A DNA stretch of 64,000 nt from Rhodococcus globerulus NBRC 14531 (GTDB taxonomy: Bacteria; Actinomycetota; Actinomycetes; Mycobacteriales; Mycobacteriaceae), in assembly GCF_001894805.1 (NCBI RefSeq), contig NZ_BCWX01000003.1, positions 62,001-126,000 of the forward strand, read 5' to 3'. Position numbers and translations under genes: made by a program. The notes below the pieces were generated by a model, which ran no database searches, was not told where the DNA came from, and saw only the letters and a program-made list of their open reading frames with translations. Below, piece after piece: positions 8,633 through 19,559 of this stretch; position 1 is the stretch's first letter, and each line of letters opens with the position of its first letter.

Positions 8633-9979
8633 TTACTTCTGCGCAGTGATCGGTGCGGCGAGTCCCTGCTCGTCGACGATCAGTTGGATTTTCTCGAGGG
8701 TCTCGTCGAGGCCGGCACCGAGACGCGGGCCGGGGGTGAAGGTCGCCGGGAGGTGACGCATGCCCTGGATGACGCCGATGGAGTCGTAATGCACGGTGCC
8801 TTCGGGGTCGCACGTGAAGTCCGGCATCCGGTCGAACACTGCGACGAGCATGCGCTTGAAGACCGTTCGGGCCAGGTTCGAGCCGATGCATCGGTGTACT
8901 CCCAGACCGAAACTGAAGTGTCGGTTGGCCGTTCGTTCGAGGTCGACGGTATTCGGGTCCTCGAAGAGTTCGGGGTCGCGGTTGGCCATTGCCCAGGAGA
9001 GCCAGAGTCGATCGCCCTCTTTGAACTGCACGCCGCCCAATTCGCCGTCGGCGGAGAAGGTGCGGCCGTCGCCCGGGGTCGGGCAGAAGAAGCGGAGAAA
9101 TTCTTCCGTTGCCGAGTCCAGCATGGTGTCGCGTTCCCGGCTGAGGATCTCGCGCTGATCCGGGTTCTGTGACAGCCACTCGAGTGCGTGTGACGTGAGC
9201 GCCGTTGTCGTGTCGAACCCGCCGCCGATGAGCAGGCTGAGGACTCCGAGAAGTTCGAGATCGTCCGGCTTCTCGCCGTTGACAGTGGCTCGGGCGATCG
9301 CGTCGACCATGCCGGGCCTGGGGTTCTCGCGGATCTGGTGGAGATTGGTGAGGAGGTCCAATCCCATGGCGCGGTGGAGTTCACCGATCCGGGCGATGTC
9401 AGGTGAATCCGGCGGGGTGTACATAGCCGCGTGTACCGGCTCGCAGTAGACGGACCATTTGACGACGGGGATACCGAGCATTGCCAGCGTGATGACGGCC
9501 GGGACGATGTTTGCCAGATCGTCGATGAAGTCGATCTTGCCGGACTCGATCTTCTCGTCGAGGCTGGCGCGGATCACCTCGTCGATCAGCGGAACCCACT
9601 TCTTGATGGCAGCAGGAGACAGGTAGGGGTTGAGAACCGCACGGAACTCGCGATGCTCGGGGTCGTCCATTTCCAGGATGCCGCCACGGACGCCGGATGC
9701 GCGCTCGGCCGTCGGGATCATGATTCCCTTGTAGCCACGACGAACTCCCTTGAGGTCGTGATCATTCGAGATGTCAGCGGACCGAGCGAGAGCGAAGACC
9801 TCGTCGCCGCCCGACGCAACCCAGTGCCCGCCGTGAGTATCGGACCAGGCCATCGGACACTTCGAGTGCATCTCCTGGGTGATGTCCAGGAAGTTGTCGC
9901 GATAGTCCGCTGCGTGCCGGTCGAACTGGAATACGGGCTTCTCGTGGTTGTCTTGCGCTGGCGCATTGTCGATGCTCAT
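8633..9979 (-). CDS. cytochrome P450
   Basis: A 448-residue bacterial P450 monooxygenase. The I-helix oxygen-activation segment GGGFDTTTA, the ExxR motif in EEFLRFF and the haem-cysteine motif FSFGLGVHRCIG are intact. The ATG at 9979 overlaps the TGA of the ferredoxin gene, giving a P450-ferredoxin electron-transfer pair; no ferredoxin reductase is adjacent. The open frame runs further upstream through the ferredoxin gene but is not used. It likely performs the initial hydroxylation of a hydrophobic substrate for the downstream dehydrogenase, ligase and thiolase genes. CYP family membership cannot be assigned by eye. Confidence 0.95.
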   Translation of the reverse strand: MSIDNAPAQDNHEKPVFQFDRHAADYRDNFLDITQEMHSKCPMAWSDTHGGHWVASGGDEVFALARSADISNDHDLKGVRRGYKGIMIPTAERASGVRGGILEMDDPEHREFRAVLNPYLSPAAIKKWVPLIDEVIRASLDEKIESGKIDFIDDLANIVPAVITLAMLGIPVVKWSVYCEPVHAAMYTPPDSPDIARIGELHRAMGLDLLTNLHQIRENPRPGMVDAIARATVNGEKPDDLELLGVLSLLIGGGFDTTTALTSHALEWLSQNPDQREILSRERDTMLDSATEEFLRFFCPTPGDGRTFSADGELGGVQFKEGDRLWLSWAMANRDPELFEDPNTVDLERTANRHFSFGLGVHRCIGSNLARTVFKRMLVAVFDRMPDFTCDPEGTVHYDSIGVIQGMRHLPATFTPGPRLGAGLDETLEKIQLIVDEQGLAAPITAQK

Positions 9980-10224
9980 GGAGCTGTCCTCTCTGGCGTC
10001 TTGGCGTCGGCGTTCTCGGAGGCGGAGTTGCTCGCAAAGATGGTGATGGCCTGCTCCGGGCAGGAATGGGCAGCTTCCCGCACCTTGTCCTCGAGATCGG
10101 CAGGAACATCGCCTTCGATGGCCGTAGCGTGGCCGTCGATGTCGCTCAGTTCGAACACATCCGGTGCAGCCATAGCGCACAGTGTGTGCCCTTGGCACAG
10201 TTCTGGGTCGACCTTCACCTTCAC
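9976..10224 (-). CDS. ferredoxin, 3Fe-4S type, P450 partner
   Basis: An 82-residue ferredoxin with the CxxHxxC arrangement (CQGHTLC, residues 10-16) and a distal Cys in CPEQAI. This three-cysteine pattern is typical of 3Fe-4S ferredoxins feeding actinobacterial P450s. The start is GTG at 10224, with AGGAGG 8 bases upstream. It is the first gene of the long minus-strand operon (ferredoxin, P450, DUF35-thiolase, CoA ligase, SDR), and its stop overlaps the P450 start. Confidence 0.93.
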   Translation of the reverse strand: MKVKVDPELCQGHTLCAMAAPDVFELSDIDGHATAIEGDVPADLEDKVREAAHSCPEQAITIFASNSASENADAKTPERTAP

Positions 10225-10671
10225 AATATTCCTCCTGTTTGCACGTGAATCTTTTTGTTATTCAGGCTGTTTCGACTAGCTGATCGGGGATGGCCGGCAA
10301 TGACGATGTTGATCGAACTTGCGTCGTAGACGGACGGAAGGTGGGCACAGAACGTGTCCATGCCGCGAGATGGGCTGGGCTGGGAAATGGCTCGGGCCTG
10401 AGTGCGTGACTCACCGGCGACGGGGCTGCCGTCGTTACAGGTGAGCGTTCGAGTGTCGCATTCTGGTTCACAAGAATCTCCAATTCAATTTTGGAGAATC
10501 CTACTCTCGCTCTGACGTGGCCGCAAGATCCCGAGTAGAGACTGCTCAGGTGCAATGCAACCTTTCGGTGGGGGGTATGCGTACGACTTCACAGTTGCTA
10601 CATTCACACCACCAGGATGCAATATTCTCGAATATGAGAACTCTATTTTCATACTTTAGTGAGGAGAACGG
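10225..10671. promoter_or_regulatory. divergent promoter region, ferredoxin operon / aldehyde dehydrogenase
   Basis: 447 bases without a convincing gene. It holds an inverted repeat (AATCTCCAA 10475-10483, TTGGAGAAT 10491-10499) and a second pair (ATTCTC 10624-10629, ATGAGAAC 10634-10641). Both match the GAGAAT element upstream of the amidohydrolase and acyl-CoA dehydrogenase genes. The second pair lies about 30 bases before the plus-strand start, where a repressor could block transcription. A 97-codon minus frame inside it has no ribosome site and low-complexity composition. Confidence 0.5.
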
Positions 10672-12162
10672 ATGTCATCTCAGGAAACGGTGTCGGGCAA
10701 CGAGGGCACCGCCGTGCTGGATGTCGATCGGCGCTTGCTCATCGACGGAAAGCTCGTGACAACAGAGCAGACGTTTGCGTCGATCAACCCCGCTACCGGT
10801 GAGATCCTCGGTTACGCACCGAATGCGGGTGTCGCGGAGGCAGAAGCCGCTATCGCAGCTGCGCGCAAGGCCTTCGACACCACCAGCTGGGCAACCGATG
10901 TGGAATTCCGCATCAAGTGCCTCGACCAGCTGCATCAGGCAATGCTCGACAACCTCGAAGAGTTTCGTGCGCTGACGATCGCCGAGGTCGGAGCTACCTA
11001 CCTCAATACGCAAGGCAACCAGCTCGAGGCGCCCATCGGCATCATTCGCTACTACGCTGATCTCCTGCGCACCTACCCGCTGACCGAGCAGCTCGGCGAG
11101 GTAGACATCAAGGGGCAGAAGCACAATCGCTGGATCGAGAAGGAAGCCGCCGGAGTTGTCTCCGCGATCATTGCGTACAACTACCCGAATCAGCTGGCGT
11201 TTGCCAAGCTGATTCCGTCGCTCGCCGCCGGTTGCACGATCGTCCTCAAGGGCGCTCCGGACACACCGCTCATCACGTTGGCGCTGGGTGAACTGATCGC
11301 CAATCACACCGATATTCCGGCCGGCGTGGTCAACGTACTGTCCTCGTCCGACGTGGAGACCGGCAAGATCATGACCACCCACCCCGACGTGGACGTGGTC
11401 ACCTTTACCGGATCCACACCCGTCGGCGCGTCGATCATGGCTGCGGCAAGCGCGAGCCTGAAGAAGGTCTTCCTCGAGCTCGGCGGGAAGTCGGCATTGA
11501 TTGTGCTCGAGGACGCGGACTTCGGCACGGTTGCACAGTTCGCGGCATTCTCCATCTGCTCCAACACAGGTCAGGGTTGTGCGCTCACCACCCGGTTGCT
11601 CGTGCCACGGGCACATCACGACGAGATCGTCGCGAAGGTGGCCGGAATGATGGCGCACGTGCCGGTCGGAGACCCGACCAACCCGAAGATCTACATGGGC
11701 CCGCTCATCAGCGAGAAGCAGCGAGACAAGGTCGACGGTTTGGTTCAGCGGGCCGTCGAGGCGGGCGCGACGCTCGTGACCGGTGGCACGCGGATCGATC
11801 CCGGCTACTTCTACACGCCGACCCTGCTGGCAAATGTCCACCCGGACAGCGAAATTGCGCAGGAAGAGGTCTTCGGACCCGTGCTCGCAGTCATCCCGTT
11901 CGATGACGACGATCATGCCGTGGAGATCGCCAACAACTCGAAGTACGGACTCTCCGGTGGCGTGCTTGGTGCCGACGACGATCGCGCGATCGCCATCGGC
12001 CGCCGTATCCGCACCGGAACCTTCAGCGTCAACGGTGGCAACTACTTCACCCCCGATGTTCCGTTCGGTGGCTACAAGCAGTCGGGCATCGGCCGTGAGA
12101 TGGGTACTGCCGGACTGGAGGAGTTCCTGCAGACCAAGGCTTTTGCGACGGTGGTCAAGTGA
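10672..12162 (+). CDS. aldehyde dehydrogenase family protein
   Basis: A 496-residue NAD(P)-dependent aldehyde dehydrogenase converting an aldehyde to an acid. The cofactor segment TFTGSTPVG, the general-base motif ELGGK and the catalytic cysteine in GQGCALTTR are all in place. The start follows GAGGAG. It is coupled to the CoA-transferase gene by a GTGA overlap. Together they could oxidise a P450-derived aldehyde and then load the acid onto CoA. The promoter region is shared with the divergent ferredoxin-P450 operon. Confidence 0.93.
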   Translation: MSSQETVSGNEGTAVLDVDRRLLIDGKLVTTEQTFASINPATGEILGYAPNAGVAEAEAAIAAARKAFDTTSWATDVEFRIKCLDQLHQAMLDNLEEFRALTIAEVGATYLNTQGNQLEAPIGIIRYYADLLRTYPLTEQLGEVDIKGQKHNRWIEKEAAGVVSAIIAYNYPNQLAFAKLIPSLAAGCTIVLKGAPDTPLITLALGELIANHTDIPAGVVNVLSSSDVETGKIMTTHPDVDVVTFTGSTPVGASIMAAASASLKKVFLELGGKSALIVLEDADFGTVAQFAAFSICSNTGQGCALTTRLLVPRAHHDEIVAKVAGMMAHVPVGDPTNPKIYMGPLISEKQRDKVDGLVQRAVEAGATLVTGGTRIDPGYFYTPTLLANVHPDSEIAQEEVFGPVLAVIPFDDDDHAVEIANNSKYGLSGGVLGADDDRAIAIGRRIRTGTFSVNGGNYFTPDVPFGGYKQSGIGREMGTAGLEEFLQTKAFATVVK

Positions 12163-13364
12163 AGCCACTCGAGGGGATCCGCGTTCTCGAGGTCGCGATG
12201 TACGGCTTCGTTCCGTCGGCGGGCGCAGTGCTCGCCGACTGGGGCGCCGAGGTCGTCAAGGTGGAACACGCCGTCACCGGTGACCCACAGCGCGGCCTTC
12301 GTCAGGTCGGTGCGTTGAAGGTCGAGGGGGATCCCAACCCCAACGTCGAGCACGCCAACCGAGGCAAGCGCAGTATCGGCCTCGACATGGGAACCGCCGA
12401 GGGTAAAGAGGTGTTGGATGCACTGATCCGCACAGCGGACGTGTTCCTCACAAGCTTCCTGCCCCAGGCTCGGACCAAGTTCGGGATCGACGTGGACGAC
12501 GTCCGCGCCGTGAACCCGAAGATCGTCTACGCCCGCGGCAGTGCACTCGGGCCGCGCGGTGTCGAGTCCGACAAGGGTGGGTACGACATGACGGCCTTCT
12601 GGGCCAGGGCCGGAATCGCCGCTACCCTCACTCCTCCCGGGGTCGACGGAATGATCACCCCGCCGGGGCCGGCGTTCGGTGACACTATCTCCGGCACGAA
12701 CCTTGCCGGCGGTGTTGCGGCAGCGCTGCTCAAGAGAGAACGTACGGGCGAGACCTCGGTAGTCGACGTCTCCCTCCTGGGCAGCGGCGTGTGGGCCATG
12801 GGACACGGGATTGCGTTGTCGGCGCATCTCGACCAGGCCATGGTGGCGCCGGTGCCGGGTGGTCATGGTGCACTGACCAATCCGTTGTCCGGGTTGTACC
12901 GCACATCGGACGGGCGCTTCCTTTCGTTCGTGATGCTCCAGGCCGGCAAGTACTGGGCCGATGTGTGTCGCCACATCGATCGCCTCGACCTCATCGACGA
13001 CCCTCGTTTTGCCGATTCCAAGCAGATTGCCGCCAATACCGAAGCCGCAGTGGCTATTCTGCGTGAGGTACTGGGCAGCCGCACACTCGCGGAATGGTCG
13101 GAGAAGTTTGCCACTCTTGCCGGTCCGTGGGCACCTGTGCAGGATTCGTTGCAAGTGTCGAGCGACGCGCAGGTTCTGGCCAACGAATATCTGCTCAAGG
13201 CAGGGGAACTCGAACTGGCCGCAAACCCGGTGCAGTTCGACGTCACTGCACCCGAGCTGCGTGCAGGACCGGAATTCGCCGCTCACACAGACGAAATTCT
13301 GACAGAGTTGGGATTCGACTGGGAACGTGTCATCGCTTTCAAGATCGCGGGAGCAGTTACCTAG
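12159..13364 (+). CDS. CaiB/BaiF family CoA-transferase
   Basis: A 401-residue type III CoA-transferase. The N-terminal GIRVLEV...LADWGAEVVKVE pattern and the segment LFLTSF-like DVFLTSFLPQAR followed by NPKIVYARGS are family hallmarks. The conserved aspartate region GGYDMTAFWARAG precedes the second half. The start is GTG overlapping the aldehyde dehydrogenase stop. It would transfer CoA to a carboxylic acid intermediate, giving an ATP-free alternative to the CoA ligase in the same cluster. Transcription probably ends at the hairpin just downstream. Confidence 0.9.
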   Translation: MKPLEGIRVLEVAMYGFVPSAGAVLADWGAEVVKVEHAVTGDPQRGLRQVGALKVEGDPNPNVEHANRGKRSIGLDMGTAEGKEVLDALIRTADVFLTSFLPQARTKFGIDVDDVRAVNPKIVYARGSALGPRGVESDKGGYDMTAFWARAGIAATLTPPGVDGMITPPGPAFGDTISGTNLAGGVAAALLKRERTGETSVVDVSLLGSGVWAMGHGIALSAHLDQAMVAPVPGGHGALTNPLSGLYRTSDGRFLSFVMLQAGKYWADVCRHIDRLDLIDDPRFADSKQIAANTEAAVAILREVLGSRTLAEWSEKFATLAGPWAPVQDSLQVSSDAQVLANEYLLKAGELELAANPVQFDVTAPELRAGPEFAAHTDEILTELGFDWERVIAFKIAGAVT

Positions 13365-13384
13365 GAACTGTGACCACACCTGAC

Positions 13385-13420
13385 AAATGAGGGCCGACCC
13401 GTTGGGGTCGGCCCTCATTT
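13385..13420. terminator. bidirectional hairpin terminator between convergent genes
   Basis: A perfect 16-bp inverted repeat (aaatgagggccgaccc and its complement) with the loop GTTG. The A/T tracts at both ends let it act on both strands. It lies 20 bases past the CoA-transferase stop and 27 bases before the convergent small Cys-rich gene. Confidence 0.85.
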
Positions 13421-13447
13421 CAGTTCTCGTGCAACTGTTCGCGGTGC

Positions 13448-13807
13448 TCAGCTGTTTTCGGCGTCGCGAACCGTAATTGTGCCGTCCCTGACGGCGTCGG
13501 CGATGCTCTCATGGAGCATCGGGCAGCCGTCCTTGAGTGCAGATTTCTGCCCCGACGCGATGGCGTCCTTGAACGTGTGACACCGACGTGCCGGGTCGGA
13601 GGTCCACTGAATGCTGGTGTGCTTGTACGTGTTCTTGCGAACCAGTACGCACGCGCCACATGTCTTGCAATCGACTTCCTGCATCCCCGAGTCGAGGTAT
13701 TCCTGCTTGTCCTCGACGGTCTGGGCTTCGATTGCGCCCCGCCGTTCCGGTTGCCCGGCAAAGTCCGGAGCCTTGGCCCAACGGAGGTCACGGATCGAGG
13801 CGCTCAC
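13448..13807 (-). CDS. small Cys-rich protein of the kshA locus
   Basis: A 119-residue soluble protein with a CKTCGAC cluster at about residues 47-53 and further cysteines in RRCHTF and DGCPML, suggesting metal or Fe-S binding. It starts with GTG 2 bases after the kshA stop, so the two genes are co-transcribed. From memory, Mycobacterium tuberculosis has an uncharacterised small protein gene (Rv3527) next to kshA (Rv3526), and this looks like its counterpart. Function is unknown. A role in KshA maturation or electron transfer is only a guess from context. Confidence 0.75.
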   Translation of the reverse strand: MSASIRDLRWAKAPDFAGQPERRGAIEAQTVEDKQEYLDSGMQEVDCKTCGACVLVRKNTYKHTSIQWTSDPARRCHTFKDAIASGQKSALKDGCPMLHESIADAVRDGTITVRDAENS

Positions 13808-13809
13808 GA

Positions 13810-14961
13810 TTAAACCTCTGCTTCCTTCTTTGCAGCGGCTTCCTTCTCGGCCTTCTGACGGGCGAGGTTTTCCTCGACCTCAGCGTGCCAGGCTTCGTTG
13901 GCCTTGGTGGTGTCCACTTCGAACTCGAAGCGCTGCGTCATCTTCTCGGTGACGTCGGCCTTGTCGACGTAGAACTGCTCGTACCAGCGTCGTAGCTGGT
14001 AGACGGGGCCGTCCTCCTCGCAGAGGAGTGGATTTTCGATCTTGGTCTTGTTCTTCCAGATCGCGACGTCCTGAAGGAATCCTTCGCTGATGCCCTCGGT
14101 GAACTTGCCGGCCAACTTGTCGGCCATTTCGTCGGAGACGCCCGTCGGCTTCTTGACCGTCACGCCCCACTGCAGCACGAATGAATCCGGGCTGATCGGG
14201 TAGTGGCAGTTGATCAGGACGCTTTCGACCTCGTATCCGCTGTAGCTGTTCCACAGAGGATTGACCATGTACGACGGTCCGTAATACGCAGCCTCTGAGC
14301 GAAGTAGCGTATCGCCGCCGTACTGGGACGCCATTCCGATGTCGGGACGGCCCGTGGTGTTGAGGTACTGAGTGGCGATCTCACCTTCGAAGACGTTCTT
14401 GAAGTACGTCGGGAAGGCGTAGTGGATGTAGTAGAAGTGCGCCATGTCCACGACGTTGTCGATTATCTCGCGGCAGTTGGAACCCTCGATGACCATGGAG
14501 TTCCAGGTCCAGTCTGTCCACTCGTCGCTGTACGCGCCCTCGATGCGAGGGATCACGATTTCCTCGGGCGGAGGATTGCCCTCTGGGTCGTTCCAGACGA
14601 AGAGCTGAGCGTTCTGTTCGAGTGTGTGCCACGCCCGGGTGCGGGCGAGCGGGGGCACGCGGCGGGCGTAGGGAATGCCGGTGCACTTTCCGTTTCCACC
14701 CCAGCGCCAGTCATGGAACGGGCACGCGATGGAATCGCCTTTGACCTCGCCTTGGGTGAGGTCACCGCCCATATGTCGGCAGTACCCGTCGAGGACTTTG
14801 ATATCGCCCTTGCTGTCGGCGAACACCACGAGCTTGGTACCGAAAGCCTCGATCGCGTGCGGTTTGCCGTCCTTGAAGGTCTTCAGAAGACCCAGGCAAT
14901 GCCATCCACGCGCGAACCGCGTCTGCACCGTTCCCACGTCGATCTCGCGAATCTGCGCCAT
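13810..14961 (-). CDS. kshA: 3-ketosteroid 9-alpha-hydroxylase, oxygenase subunit
   Basis: A 383-residue Rieske non-haem iron oxygenase. The Rieske ligands are visible as CRHMGG and CPFHDW (residues about 60-90), and the mononuclear-iron motif is in NVVDMAHFYYIHYAFP. The sequence closely resembles KshA, which hydroxylates C9 of androstadienedione; with KstD action this opens ring B to give the 3-HSA substrate of HsaAB. The reductase KshB is not in the window. The charged Lys/Ala/Glu-rich tail is typical of the rhodococcal forms. It diverges from hsaA across a region with two KstR-type boxes. Confidence 0.95.
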   Translation of the reverse strand: MAQIREIDVGTVQTRFARGWHCLGLLKTFKDGKPHAIEAFGTKLVVFADSKGDIKVLDGYCRHMGGDLTQGEVKGDSIACPFHDWRWGGNGKCTGIPYARRVPPLARTRAWHTLEQNAQLFVWNDPEGNPPPEEIVIPRIEGAYSDEWTDWTWNSMVIEGSNCREIIDNVVDMAHFYYIHYAFPTYFKNVFEGEIATQYLNTTGRPDIGMASQYGGDTLLRSEAAYYGPSYMVNPLWNSYSGYEVESVLINCHYPISPDSFVLQWGVTVKKPTGVSDEMADKLAGKFTEGISEGFLQDVAIWKNKTKIENPLLCEEDGPVYQLRRWYEQFYVDKADVTEKMTQRFEFEVDTTKANEAWHAEVEENLARQKAEKEAAAKKEAEV

Positions 14962-14990
14962 AGTGACCTCACATCCCTTCTAGCTGTTAA

Positions 14991-15004
14991 TAGAACACGT
15001 TATA
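14991..15004 (-). promoter_or_regulatory. KstR-type operator near kshA
   Basis: TAGAACACGTTATA matches the KstR consensus TnnAACnnGTTnnA at every fixed position. It lies 30 bases before the kshA start. KstR is the TetR-family repressor of the upper cholesterol regulon in rhodococci and mycobacteria. No kstR gene is in this window. Confidence 0.8.
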
Positions 15005-15093
15005 GAATGAACTCTGATTTCGCTAGATTTCGGAAGCACTTGTTACAGCATTGCGGCCCTCAATGACGCGATTTGCGACATCTCGACAGAAAA

Positions 15094-15107
15094 GAGAACG
15101 TGTTCTA
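15094..15107 (+). promoter_or_regulatory. KstR-type operator near hsaA
   Basis: GAGAACGTGTTCTA matches TnnAACnnGTTnnA except for the first base, and its core AGAACGTGTTCT is a perfect palindrome. It lies 50 bases before the preferred hsaA start. With the kshA box it would let KstR repress both divergent units. Confidence 0.8.
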
Positions 15108-15156
15108 GTCTCAAAGGTAAGTGAACTATCCGAGCGAGACAGACGGGAGCGTCGAA

Positions 15157-18681
<3,525 letters not shown>

Positions 18682-18694
18682 GGGCCTGCGGCCC

Positions 18695-18738
18695 CTGTGC
18701 GCCTTTTCGGTAGTGGGGACTGCCGGAAAGGCGCACAG
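18695..18738. terminator. hairpin terminator with GTGCGCCTTT stem (copy 1)
   Basis: A 20-bp stem (18695-18714 with 18719-18738, two mismatches or wobbles) around GGGG. It begins CTGTGCGCCTTTTCGGTAGT and lies between convergent hsaB and the Abi-alpha-like gene. The GTGCGCCTTT/AAAGGCGCAC core recurs at 52059 and 58667. Confidence 0.75.
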
Positions 18739-18750
18739 GGGGCGGAGCCC

Positions 18751-19557
18751 CTACAAGGAAAAACACGTCTGGCAGAAGTCCTCACCGAACGGCGTGAGCA
18801 GGATGCTACGACGCACTATCTTGTTGGACCGGCCCGCGCGGCGCACGGCGTCGATCACCGCGGGCTGGACTTCGACGACCTGATATCGATCCGCTTCGAC
18901 AGGTTCTCGAGAGAATGACACCAGCCCGAGTCGGTGCAGGTTGTTGAGGTAGGCATTCGTGCGATCCAGGTGCCGGCACCCGGCGAGATCGCCGATCATC
19001 GACAGGCCTTCGTCGATCATTTCCGACCCGACGCCGAAGGGCCGGGCTGTTCGGACGTCGACGCTCGGTTGTGCGCCCGACAATGCGAGCAGGCGCAGGA
19101 TGCGTGCTTCGTCCGGTGCAATCTCGTCGAGGATTCGGTCGTAGGCGGGGTGAAGATCGTCGCGGTCGGTGACGTCGGCGGAACGGTCGAGCAGGTTGTC
19201 GCCGCGCTGGCGAAGGGCCGCGAGCATGGCCTCGGTGCTCTGTTTACCGGTGGGGCGAGCGCGCATGGCCGATCGCAGGTTCTCGGATCGGGAGGGCCCG
19301 GCACTTGCCGGTCGCTTTGTCGAAGGTTGAACGTTGGCGGCTTCGGCGGCCTCTGCTGCCGCGTCGGCGGCGGCTGCAACGATCTGCCGCGTCGCCTCGC
19401 GCGCTGTGCCCAACGCCCACCCCGTTATTTTCAGGGAGGTGAGTGTGGTGGTGGCGGTCAAGCCGACCAGGCTACGGATCAACCGCTTTTCGACGGATTC
19501 TTCGGTGCCCGTGTCGATATCCCAGTCATACGTGGGTTCTTCGCGCTGCTCACTCAT
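18751..19557 (-). CDS. Abi-alpha-like protein (DUF4393-type)
   Basis: A 268-residue protein. The acidic N-terminus is followed by one hydrophobic stretch (about 28-45, LVGLTATTTLTSLKITGWA), an Ala-rich linker and a helical C-terminal domain with PDEARILRLLALSGAQPS and YLNNLHRLGLVSF. These resemble the Abi-alpha (DUF4393) family, first named for abortive phage infection. The start at 19557 is preferred because GGAG lies 7 bases before it; an ATG at 19563 would overlap the upstream stop by ATGA. It is coupled to a DUF445 membrane protein gene. A defence role is unproven, and a general envelope function is equally possible. Confidence 0.65.
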   Translation of the reverse strand: MSEQREEPTYDWDIDTGTEESVEKRLIRSLVGLTATTTLTSLKITGWALGTAREATRQIVAAAADAAAEAAEAANVQPSTKRPASAGPSRSENLRSAMRARPTGKQSTEAMLAALRQRGDNLLDRSADVTDRDDLHPAYDRILDEIAPDEARILRLLALSGAQPSVDVRTARPFGVGSEMIDEGLSMIGDLAGCRHLDRTNAYLNNLHRLGLVSFSREPVEADRYQVVEVQPAVIDAVRRAGRSNKIVRRSILLTPFGEDFCQTCFSL

Positions 19558-19559
19558 TC

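Noticed and set aside
10262-10555. A 97-codon minus frame in the ferredoxin/aldehyde dehydrogenase gap
   Set aside because: No ribosome site, no family features, and it covers the operator-like repeats.
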